Under the pieces are notes generated by a model. It searched no databases. It was not told the origin of the DNA and worked only from the letters and a program-made list of their open reading frames with translations. Positions 1 through 7,018 of a stretch of 11,244 nt of DNA are shown in pieces (the first letter of the stretch is position 1; each line of letters opens with the position of its first letter). Source of the DNA: an uncultured Clostridium sp. (GTDB taxonomy: Bacteria > Bacillota > Clostridia > TANB77 > CAG-508). The stretch is taken from contig USDF01000045.1 in the NCBI GenBank assembly GCA_900553405.1, positions 1-11,244 of the forward strand, given 5' to 3'. The position numbers and the translations under genes are program-made.

Positions 1-11
1 TGTTTTCTCAT
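1..11 (-). CDS. start of a gene running off the left edge (partial, unknown)
   Basis: Only an ATG (9-11) and the next few bases (Met-Arg-Lys) lie in the window. The case for a start is the AGGAGG ribosome binding site at 24-29, twelve bases upstream, and a good promoter further upstream at 113-141 on the same strand. The 12-base spacing is a little long. The product cannot be named from three codons. Confidence 0.45.
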
Positions 12-112
12 TTTCTTTTGTTTCCTCCTATTTTTACTTTAGTATTTCCAACAAACATTTAAAATATAAGACAATTTTATGTTTATAAATTGTTACTTTT
101 TTATTTTCTATA

Positions 113-141
113 ATTCTATCAATCCGTTACTTACTAGTCAA
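113..141 (-). promoter_or_regulatory. sigma-A-like promoter for the left-edge gene
   Basis: Read on the minus strand, TTGACT (136-141) is followed after exactly 17 bases by TAGAAT (113-118). Transcription would start near 106 and leave a leader of about 95 bases before the ATG at 11. No regulatory structure was recognised in that leader. The rest of 1-241 is AT-rich spacer. Confidence 0.6.
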
Positions 142-241
142 TATTTTTTTGACATTTTACAATAAAAAATATCAGAAATAAATTACCATTTTTAATCAAA
201 TACTTTATTTTTTATAGACTCTTATTTTTAACTTCACAAAA

Positions 242-277
242 GTAAAAAGCACACATATTTATATGTGTACTTTTTAC
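242..277 (-). terminator. intrinsic terminator at the end of the queA-tgt-WG unit
   Basis: Two 17-base arms (242-258 and 261-277) pair with a single mismatch around a two-base loop. The arms read GTAAAAAGCACACATAT and ATATGTGTACTTTTTAC. The position, about 20 bases past the WG-protein stop codon, and the A-tract/T-tract ends fit a rho-independent terminator. The near symmetry could make it work in both directions. Confidence 0.75.
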
Positions 278-296
278 AAATTTAATTTAAAATTAG

Positions 297-1736
297 TTAT
301 ATAGTATTGGTTACTACATTGGCTGTATTTTGGTTAGTTGTATTGGTTTGATTATTTGACTTTGTCTCATCATTTAATTCTTCTAATTTTACATATTGAT
401 TCATATATTCAATTACATTATATGATGTTCCGTTAAATACCATTGTATATTCTTCTCTACCATTATTTATTACATAATAAACATTTTCTAAAGCCGTTGG
501 TACTAACTCTTTTCCTAAATAATTAACTAAACCATAAATTGATTTTTTTCTTCTATTTGTATCTTCAGTTATTTTTGAAACTACAATTCCTTTTATATCT
601 GGAATTATTAATGTACTATTAGAAGTATTGTTATTTGTTATACAACCCAATGCATCATATTCTATTGGTAATATTATATTTCCTTTTTTATCATACATAC
701 CCCATTTTCCATTTTGTTTTACTGGTATTGCATTATTGAACAATAAATATGGATTTTTAATATCACTATTTTGGAATTGTGTTGTATCTATACCTATTTC
801 ATCATATTCTAAATATATTAATATTTTTCCATTTTTCTCTATAACACCTTTTTTATTATTATTTGTTGCTAAATATAGATTTAAATCTTTATCTATTTGT
901 TTTAAACTGTCGTATTGTGGACTTACTTTAGTGTCTCCATCTGCTGTAATAATTCCTACTTTATTTTCTGGAGTTTTTACTATAAATTCTTGTGTACTTT
1001 CTATAAATTCAATTTCAGTATATTTAGTTCCTACAATTTCTTTATCACCTAATTTGTATATACCATATCTTATATCTTTGCTATTCACATTTCTATTGGT
1101 GTTATCCACATTTTGTACTATCATTAGACCATATAATAAAGCTTTTTGGTTATTAAAGTCTGTAGCCACTGCAGATGTATTATAATTTTGTGTATAATAA
1201 TTTGCTAAATATGGCAATGTGTATATTGTAATTTTATTTTGTTCTTGATTACTTGTTATTTGTATATTGCAAGCTAAACTAAGTCCTTCAGCTGTAATAT
1301 AAAGTTTTTTGTTCATTCTTATTACTGGTTTTTCTATTGTAAAATATTCATAATTTACCTGATTTACAGGTGTTTTATAAATTGTATTTGAATCTTTTTC
1401 AAATGTACATACTTCATTTTCACCCTCTAGATAGCCTTTTGAAGTATCCTCAGTATATTGTTTATATCCACTATTGTAATATTTATATCCTATCATAGGA
1501 GCAATATCTTCCAAAGATACATACACTGTATCTCCTTCATAAACAAATAAATCATTTTTTGATGAAACTTTTTTATCATCTATATAAAATTTAAACAATT
1601 TACCTTCTAAATAATATATTGTTATGAATAAGATTATACTAATTACTAAAAGCATAACAATTATTATTGTTATAAGTTTCATTGTTTTTTTAGTTTTTCT
1701 ATCTTTTTCTTCTTGATTTGTTCCTATAATCTCCAT
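297..1736 (-). CDS. membrane-anchored WG-repeat protein
   Basis: This 479-residue protein has a short basic N-terminus and one hydrophobic segment (about residues 20-42), so the bulk probably lies outside the membrane. Residues about 48-175 look like a copper-amine-oxidase-N/stalk-type domain, with the FVYEGDTVYVSLEDIAPMIG stretch near 64-83. Then come five WG-type repeats, near residues 222-243, 257-278, 295-314, 342-363 and 399-418. The clearest is GKWGMYDKKGNIILPIEYD. The tail (455-479) is rich in Asn and Thr. WG repeats are binding or scaffold modules of poorly known function, so no enzymatic role is claimed. The ATG at 1736 follows GGAGG by six bases. The gene starts 27 bases after tgt with no terminator between, so it is probably cotranscribed. 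The terminator at 242-277 follows it. Architecture is fairly sure; function is unknown. Confidence 0.85.
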   Translation of the reverse strand: MEIIGTNQEEKDRKTKKTMKLITIIIVMLLVISIILFITIYYLEGKLFKFYIDDKKVSSKNDLFVYEGDTVYVSLEDIAPMIGYKYYNSGYKQYTEDTSKGYLEGENEVCTFEKDSNTIYKTPVNQVNYEYFTIEKPVIRMNKKLYITAEGLSLACNIQITSNQEQNKITIYTLPYLANYYTQNYNTSAVATDFNNQKALLYGLMIVQNVDNTNRNVNSKDIRYGIYKLGDKEIVGTKYTEIEFIESTQEFIVKTPENKVGIITADGDTKVSPQYDSLKQIDKDLNLYLATNNNKKGVIEKNGKILIYLEYDEIGIDTTQFQNSDIKNPYLLFNNAIPVKQNGKWGMYDKKGNIILPIEYDALGCITNNNTSNSTLIIPDIKGIVVSKITEDTNRRKKSIYGLVNYLGKELVPTALENVYYVINNGREEYTMVFNGTSYNVIEYMNQYVKLEELNDETKSNNQTNTTNQNTANVVTNTI

Positions 1737-1763
1737 AAAAATCCTCCAATATTTTCTTTTGTT

Positions 1764-2891
<1,128 letters not shown>

Positions 2892-2904
2892 TTTCTTCCT
2901 TTCC

Positions 2905-2933
2905 GTGGCAAAAGGGCCAGCCTTTTTTACCAC
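2905..2933 (+). repeat. REP-like palindrome, left flank of the RAYT gene
   Basis: This 29-base imperfect palindrome starts GTGGCAAAAGGG and ends TTTTTTACCAC. It matches the reverse complement of the repeat at 3744-3772 except in the central six bases (CCAGCC here). It ends three bases from the RAYT stop codon and stands directly against the tgt ribosome binding site. Pairing uses GTGG/CCAC, AAAA/TTTT and G-T pairs. It is interpreted as a REP recognised by the adjacent transposase. Confidence 0.8.
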
Positions 2934-2935
2934 AT

Positions 2936-3685
2936 TTATTTTTTTAACAATATTCTTCTTATCTTTTCCCTATGTACTTTTATTAAACTTTCTATTTTTT
3001 GGTAAGATAAATTATAACTATACTTCAAAACATACGATATTTCTTCTATCAGTTCATTATTGTTATTTACATCTTCTATAGAAACATCATACTTTTTTAA
3101 AAATTTCTCTATATATCTGTTATATTGTATCTCATTATCTTCTTTTGTCTCAATATAGTCGTTTTCTTGAATCTTCTCTTTTCTATGCATATTTTTATAT
3201 AATTCTACATCCAAAAACATATTCCTTAACATTTCTTTATCTTTTAAAAAGCTATTATAACTAGAATATATATATTGACTTGCATCGTTACATATTTGAG
3301 CCTTTACTGGATTATTATGTATATATATAATGCAATTAATAAAATGTTTTTGATCTCTTATTACTTGCGATTTATATCTATCTCTATACACATAACCAAC
3401 TCTATTTTGATTTTTGTTATAATATATTGCGTATATTGTATTTATCTTTTGCATAAATTTAATTATATCTTCTATGTCTATATAGTTGACTAATATATGC
3501 ACATGATTGTCCATAACACAATATGCTATAACACTTATTTTATTTTTTTCACTGTATTCCTTTAATAGTTTTATGTATTCTTTCTTTTGACTATCTTTTT
3601 TAAATATTTTTTCTCTATTAATTCCTTGAACCATAATATGTAAATATTTCTTTTCTTGTATTAGTCTTCTTTTTAAACGGGGCAT
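2936..3685 (-). CDS. REP-associated tyrosine transposase (RAYT, IS200-like Y1 family)
   Basis: These 249 residues carry the marks of Y1 HUH-type single-strand transposases (Pfam Y1_Tnp). They are the N-terminal HIMVQGINREKIF strand (about 16-28), YCVMDNHVHIL with the HxH metal ligands at His61 and His63, and IIYIHNNPVKA with the probable catalytic Tyr121. Residues about 205-249 are a basic helical extension resembling a helix-turn-helix. MPRLKRR at the start is typical of RAYTs, which act on REP palindromes rather than on classical insertion sequence ends. The frame is intact and all catalytic residues are present. The ATG at 3685 has AAGGA upstream, and both lie in a predicted hairpin (3679-3719). 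Inverted REPs flank the gene at 2905-2933 and 3744-3772. It sits between queA and tgt in their orientation, so read-through transcription is likely. Confidence 0.93.
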   Translation of the reverse strand: MPRLKRRLIQEKKYLHIMVQGINREKIFKKDSQKKEYIKLLKEYSEKNKISVIAYCVMDNHVHILVNYIDIEDIIKFMQKINTIYAIYYNKNQNRVGYVYRDRYKSQVIRDQKHFINCIIYIHNNPVKAQICNDASQYIYSSYNSFLKDKEMLRNMFLDVELYKNMHRKEKIQENDYIETKEDNEIQYNRYIEKFLKKYDVSIEDVNNNNELIEEISYVLKYSYNLSYQKIESLIKVHREKIRRILLKK

Positions 3686-3719
3686 AAATATTCCTTCTTT
3701 CTTTTTTTATTTAAGCCCC
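3679..3719 (-). promoter_or_regulatory. hairpin that encloses the RAYT ribosome binding site and start codon
   Basis: On the transcript, GGGGCTTAAATA (3708-3719) can pair with TATTTATGCCCC (3679-3690) with one mismatch. The 17-base loop (3691-3707) carries the AAGGA ribosome binding site, and the ATG lies in the 3' arm. The stem has five G-C pairs at its base, unusual in this AT-rich setting. By analogy with IS200 translation control, it probably limits transposase synthesis. Confidence 0.6.
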
Positions 3720-3743
3720 TATTTTATTTTTGAATTTTGCTTT

Positions 3744-3772
3744 GTGGTAAAAAAGACCGTCCCTTTTGCCAC
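3744..3772 (-). repeat. REP-like palindrome, right flank of the RAYT gene
   Basis: Read on the minus strand, this 29-base imperfect palindrome starts GTGGCAAAAGGG, has centre ACGGTC and ends TTTTTTACCAC. It is the inverted partner of the copy at 2905-2933. It carries the core GGGACGGTC, which recurs at 10201-10209. It lies nine bases downstream of the queA stop codon and upstream of the RAYT leader. Confidence 0.8.
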
Positions 3773-3781
3773 ACTTTTTTA

Positions 3782-4807
3782 TTAGCAAATGAACATTGCG
3801 TCTCCGAAGCTGAAGAAACGATATTTTTCTTCTACTGCATGTTTATATGCTTTCATTATATAGTCTTTTCCTGCTAATGCAGATACTAACATTATTAAAG
3901 TTGACTCTGGTAAATGGAAATTTGTAATTAAGCAATCTATACATTTGAATTTATACCCTGGGTATATGAATATATTTGTGTCTCCTTCTGTTTCTTTTAC
4001 TAATCCATTTTCATCTGCTACTGATTCTAGTACTCTACAAGACGTTGTTCCTACTGCTATTATTCTTCCTCCATTTTTCTTTGTATTGTTTATTTTTTCT
4101 GCATCTTCATGTTTTATATAATAATGTTCACTATGCATGTCATGTTCTTCTATGTTTTCTACTTTTACTGGTCTAAATGTTCCTATTCCAACATGAAGTG
4201 TTACATTCGCAATTTCTACACCTTTTTCCTTTATTTTTTCTAGTAGTTCTTCTGTAAAATGAAGTCCTGCTGTAGGTGCTGCTGCTGACCCCTCATATTT
4301 TGCATATACTGTTTGATATCTAGATTTGTCATCTAATTTTTCTTTTATATATGGTGGTAGTGGCATTAAACCAATTTGATCTAATATTTCATTGAATATT
4401 CCCTCATATTCAAATTTTACTTTTCTATTTCCGCCTTCCATCATTTCTAGTATTTCTGCTTTAAGTAATCCATCTCCAAAGATAACTTTTGTTCCTATTT
4501 TTAGTCTTCTTCCTGGATGTACCATTACTTCCCAGATATCCCCTTCTATTCTTTTTAATAATAGAAATTCAATATGTACTCCTGTTTCTTCTTTTATACC
4601 ATATAGTCTTGCTGGTATTACTTTTGTGTTATTTCTAACTAAGCAATCTCCTGGTTTCAAGTAATCTAGTATATCTTTAAATATTTTATCTTCTATTGTT
4701 TTATTTTCTCTGTTTAATACCATTAAGCGTGATGCACTTCTATCTTTTATTGGAACTTGTGCAATTAACTCTTGTGGTAATTCATAATTAAAATCTGATA
4801 CTTTCAT
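3782..4807 (-). CDS. queA: S-adenosylmethionine:tRNA ribosyltransferase-isomerase
   Basis: QueA transfers and rearranges the ribosyl group of S-adenosylmethionine onto preQ1 in tRNA, giving epoxyqueuosine. It acts after Tgt. The 341-residue product has family length and matches from end to end: MKVSDFNYELP with IAQVPIKDRSASRLMVL at the start, NNTKVIPARLYG (about 59-70), YEGSAAAPTAGLHFTEELL (171-189), HVGIGTFRPV (205-214), GTTSCRVLES (253-262), NFHLPESTLIMLVSALAG (296-313) and YRFFSFGDAMFI at the end. An upstream in-frame ATG at 4873 lies in a 14-base tandem repeat and would add 22 lysine-rich residues not typical of the family. The ATG at 4805-4807, with AAAGGA about 11 bases upstream, is chosen. 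The gene forms a unit with tgt, interrupted by the RAYT element. Confidence 0.97.
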   Translation of the reverse strand: MKVSDFNYELPQELIAQVPIKDRSASRLMVLNRENKTIEDKIFKDILDYLKPGDCLVRNNTKVIPARLYGIKEETGVHIEFLLLKRIEGDIWEVMVHPGRRLKIGTKVIFGDGLLKAEILEMMEGGNRKVKFEYEGIFNEILDQIGLMPLPPYIKEKLDDKSRYQTVYAKYEGSAAAPTAGLHFTEELLEKIKEKGVEIANVTLHVGIGTFRPVKVENIEEHDMHSEHYYIKHEDAEKINNTKKNGGRIIAVGTTSCRVLESVADENGLVKETEGDTNIFIYPGYKFKCIDCLITNFHLPESTLIMLVSALAGKDYIMKAYKHAVEEKYRFFSFGDAMFIC

Positions 4808-4859
4808 TTTTGTTTCTATTCCTTTCTTAAAACACTGATAGTTAAATTTTTTATTTTTT

Positions 4860-4887
4860 ACTTTGTACAACATACTTTGTACAACAT
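4860..4887. repeat. 14-base tandem duplication upstream of queA
   Basis: ACTTTGTACAACAT occurs twice without a gap (4860-4873 and 4874-4887). Each unit holds the eight-base palindrome TTGTACAA. It lies 53 bases upstream of the queA ATG, so it could be a double operator, but no regulator is known for this word here. Simple slippage duplication is equally possible. Confidence 0.7.
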
Positions 4888-4914
4888 ATTTTTACATTCA
4901 TATTATTTACTTTT

Positions 4915-6264
4915 TTATGCTTGTTGTTTAACTACTCTAAATAGATTAACTATTTTTGTAAATAAATTATTTAGTTCTTCCATAATATTTTCTGGCTCTT
5001 TTAATTCACTTAGTTTATGGGAATATTCAAAATCTGATGCTTTTACTGGCTTTTTCGTAAATATTTCTTTAGGAAGTCCAATCTTTCCTGAAACAGTATT
5101 TATATTTTTATTCATATAATCCTGATACCATTCTTTAAGACCTATTAATCTCTTATTTTCATACCCATACTTTTCATAATCATGTAGTTCTGGTCTTTCT
5201 ATTCCGTATTCTTCTGTATTTCTTTCTAATGTATGTAAAAACTCATGCATTAAAACTTCTTCTGGAAAAGTATTAATCCTAATATCATATTTATATACAT
5301 AATTTTTATCATCATCTGGAAGTCTAATATTTGAATATCCTAATCCTCTGTATTCCATAGATCCAAGTCCTATCCAATCATTTACAGGAATTGCTTTTTG
5401 TTGATTTATATCTCCTGTTCTAAAAGCTACAAATATATGATCATACTTTCCTTCTTTTATATATGGATCTAGCACATCTTTTATATTGTATCCTAACACA
5501 TAATAACCATTTTCTTCATCGTAAGATAATTGTGTAATTGGAGCCGTTACTTCTTCTATTTTATATGTTACTCTTATTTTATCATAACTCATTTCTTGAA
5601 TAGAATTTTGAAAACGTCTCATACAAATTGAAATGTCATCTTTATCTGTTTGTGTCAAACTTAATTTAATATTTTTATTATCTATATTTACATCAACATA
5701 GTCAAACAACAAACATAAGAAATTCCATGTATTGCTTTCATCTTGAATTCCAGATTCTATTGTAAAATCTGAGAACCATGCAGTTCCTATAGCAGTATCT
5801 TCATTTCCTCCTAATCTAAAGCCTAAATCTATTTCTTCTTTATTTTTAGAATTGAAATAAAGGGTTACTTCTGTCCAGTCGGTTGTTCCTATCACATTAT
5901 CTGATTTTATCAGTCCATCTTTAATACATATATGTGCACCTGCATCTGTATTTTCTTTGCTTGTTTTTACATCTTGCGTTTTTATTTTACAAGTTACTTT
6001 ATAAGGTGTATTTGGAGTTACATTTATTGTTTTATAAAACATAGCATCATTATAATTTGTATTTTCTATTTTATAACTATTTATGTTTCCATATTTTACT
6101 TCATTGTCCCTTTCAAAGTTGGAAAGTCCCATATTATATTCTGCTTTTATATAGTCATTAAAATTATATTTTTGGTATATTGTATATGCCATGTATATAA
6201 GTATTACAAAAACAACAATTGAAATAATATTTTTTATCAAGTTAAAACTTTTTTTCTTTTGCAT
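4915..6264 (-). CDS. membrane-anchored protein with a zinc-metallopeptidase-like motif
   Basis: The 449-residue product begins with Lys-rich residues and one hydrophobic segment (about 9-29) without an obvious cleavage site, so it is probably an N-terminally anchored, exported protein. Residues about 45-172 alternate as beta strands, with TINVTPNTPYKV, TDWTEVTLYFNS and FRLGG near the end. This resembles a carbohydrate-binding-type beta sandwich. A second domain carries VLMHEFLHTLERN, whose His340-Glu341-x-x-His344 is the zincin HExxH signature. His361 or Asp362 in ELHDYEKYGY could supply the third ligand, but this is a guess. I do not recognise the peptidase family. The ATG at 6264 follows GGAGG by five bases; the TTG codons upstream are part of the leader. 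A separate promoter lies at 6293-6322. Queuosine genes follow about 108 bases downstream with no terminator seen. Confidence 0.8.
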   Translation of the reverse strand: MQKKKSFNLIKNIISIVVFVILIYMAYTIYQKYNFNDYIKAEYNMGLSNFERDNEVKYGNINSYKIENTNYNDAMFYKTINVTPNTPYKVTCKIKTQDVKTSKENTDAGAHICIKDGLIKSDNVIGTTDWTEVTLYFNSKNKEEIDLGFRLGGNEDTAIGTAWFSDFTIESGIQDESNTWNFLCLLFDYVDVNIDNKNIKLSLTQTDKDDISICMRRFQNSIQEMSYDKIRVTYKIEEVTAPITQLSYDEENGYYVLGYNIKDVLDPYIKEGKYDHIFVAFRTGDINQQKAIPVNDWIGLGSMEYRGLGYSNIRLPDDDKNYVYKYDIRINTFPEEVLMHEFLHTLERNTEEYGIERPELHDYEKYGYENKRLIGLKEWYQDYMNKNINTVSGKIGLPKEIFTKKPVKASDFEYSHKLSELKEPENIMEELNNLFTKIVNLFRVVKQQA

Positions 6265-6292
6265 TTTTTCCTCCAACAACTTTATATTTTTT

Positions 6293-6322
6293 ATTATAAC
6301 ACGATAGCATATTTAAAAACAA
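6293..6322 (-). promoter_or_regulatory. extended -10 promoter for the metallopeptidase-like gene
   Basis: On the minus strand TTGTTT (6317-6322) is followed after 18 bases by TATAAT (6293-6298), with TGT before it giving an extended -10. The predicted start near 6286 leaves a leader of only about 22 bases before the ATG at 6264. Read-through could supply queA and tgt. Confidence 0.65.
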
Positions 6323-6335
6323 GCTATATTGCTTG
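6320..6335. promoter_or_regulatory. palindrome overlapping both divergent -35 boxes (possible operator)
   Basis: CAAGCTATATTGCTTG is a 16-base palindrome with seven of eight positions paired. It overlaps the -35 of the minus-strand promoter (6317-6322) and the start of the plus-strand -35 (6333-6338). A protein bound here could control both genes. No regulator gene is in the window, so this is inference from position. Confidence 0.35.
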
Positions 6336-6361
6336 ATTTTTGTTAAATCTTATGTTATACT
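6333..6361 (+). promoter_or_regulatory. sigma-A-like promoter for the plus-strand gene
   Basis: TTGATT (6333-6338) and TATACT (6356-6361) are separated by 17 bases. The start would fall near 6368. That leaves a leader of about 170 bases before the gene at 6541, holding a possible 21-codon reading frame. Confidence 0.6.
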
Positions 6362-6422
6362 TAAAAATATATTTTTTTGTAACTTTATAAACTAATTAGT
6401 AGAAAGCGAGGTTGATTTAAGC

Positions 6423-6488
6423 ATGATTAAGAACAACAATAATAATAAAGGAGAAAAAAACGCCAAAAAGAAATTAGTACTTTTTTAA
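6423..6488 (+). CDS. possible 21-residue leader peptide
   Basis: The frame reads Met-Ile-Lys, then five Asn, then KGEKNAKKKLVLF and a stop. A GAGG at about 6408 is 11 bases upstream, a weak ribosome binding site. The peptide is basic and has no membrane segment. It lies between a promoter and the next gene in the same direction, so it may be translated, act as a leader or be chance. No family is recognised. Confidence 0.3.
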   Translation: MIKNNNNNKGEKNAKKKLVLF

Positions 6489-6540
6489 CCTGCTAATTAA
6501 GCAAAAAACAAATATAATTAGATTATGGAGGACCAGCTTA

Positions 6541-6861
6541 ATGGAAAAATTTGTAGAGTTTTATTTTCCTGGAAGAATTATTGATGGAGAAAATGAAAGG
6601 AAGGTTGCTGACTGTGATATAGAGCATATAAAACAAAACCTTCCCAACTATGCTATTGCATTTCGTTTTTTTGAAAAAGATAAAGAAGGGAACAAAATAA
6701 ATGCTTCAAACCGTTATTGGATTGGTCGTGAGCTTCCGGTTGAAGATTTGAAGGTTAAATATCCTCAAATTGATACAGAAGAGTTTGCTGGATATGAAAG
6801 AATCGTAATAACTTTAACCGGCGGATTTTATCCTTTGTCTAAAACTGATGTAGTTATCTAA
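6541..6861 (+). CDS. conserved protein of unknown function (FYFPG motif)
   Basis: This 106-residue soluble protein has no membrane segment or signal. It starts MEKFVEFYFPG and has an AIAFRFFEKD strand (about 39-48), a YWIGRELPVEDLKVKYP segment and ERIVITLTGGFYPL near the end. The pattern FYFPG, then FRFF, then a hydrophobic strand near the C-terminus resembles small proteins I associate with mobile elements of Bacillota. That is a recollection rather than a database match, and no function is claimed. The start is supported by GGAGG nine bases upstream. It is the only convincing plus-strand gene in the window, with its own promoter and terminator. It uses CGT for Arg more than the neighbouring genes and has a slightly higher GC look, consistent with acquisition. 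Confidence 0.8.
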   Translation: MEKFVEFYFPGRIIDGENERKVADCDIEHIKQNLPNYAIAFRFFEKDKEGNKINASNRYWIGRELPVEDLKVKYPQIDTEEFAGYERIVITLTGGFYPLSKTDVVI

Positions 6862-6904
6862 AATCCTTTCTATATGTATAAGTTTCATATAGTATAAAAG
6901 TTTC

Positions 6905-6941
6905 AAAAAGAGATTTCCTTATTTTTTGGAAATCTCTTTTT
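6905..6941. terminator. bidirectional terminator between converging genes
   Basis: AAAAAGAGATTTCC (6905-6918) pairs perfectly with GGAAATCTCTTTTT (6928-6941) around a nine-base loop. The A-tract and T-tract make it functional in both directions. It would stop the plus-strand gene ending at 6861 and ileS, which ends at 7019 on the other strand. Confidence 0.88.
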
Positions 6942-7018
6942 ATTTTAGTTATTTACTCATCTTTCTTAATGCTTTCAAAATCTATCTATGTCTAATTTCT
7001 TAAGCATCTTATCAGATT

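Noticed and set aside
242..277. CRISPR repeat or att site
   Set aside because: Single inverted repeat with T-tract just past a stop codon; terminator is the simpler reading, and no CRISPR array is present in the window.
628..1185. 185-codon plus-strand open frame
   Set aside because: It is antisense to the WG-repeat gene. It has no ribosome binding site, and its hydrophobic composition is what the complement of an AT-rich gene gives.
2892..2933. Upstream GTG start for tgt adding 14 residues
   Set aside because: It would begin inside the REP palindrome. The ATG at 2891 has the proper ribosome binding site and the family N-terminus.
3275..3493. 72-codon plus-strand open frame
   Set aside because: It is antisense to the transposase gene with no ribosome binding site or motif.
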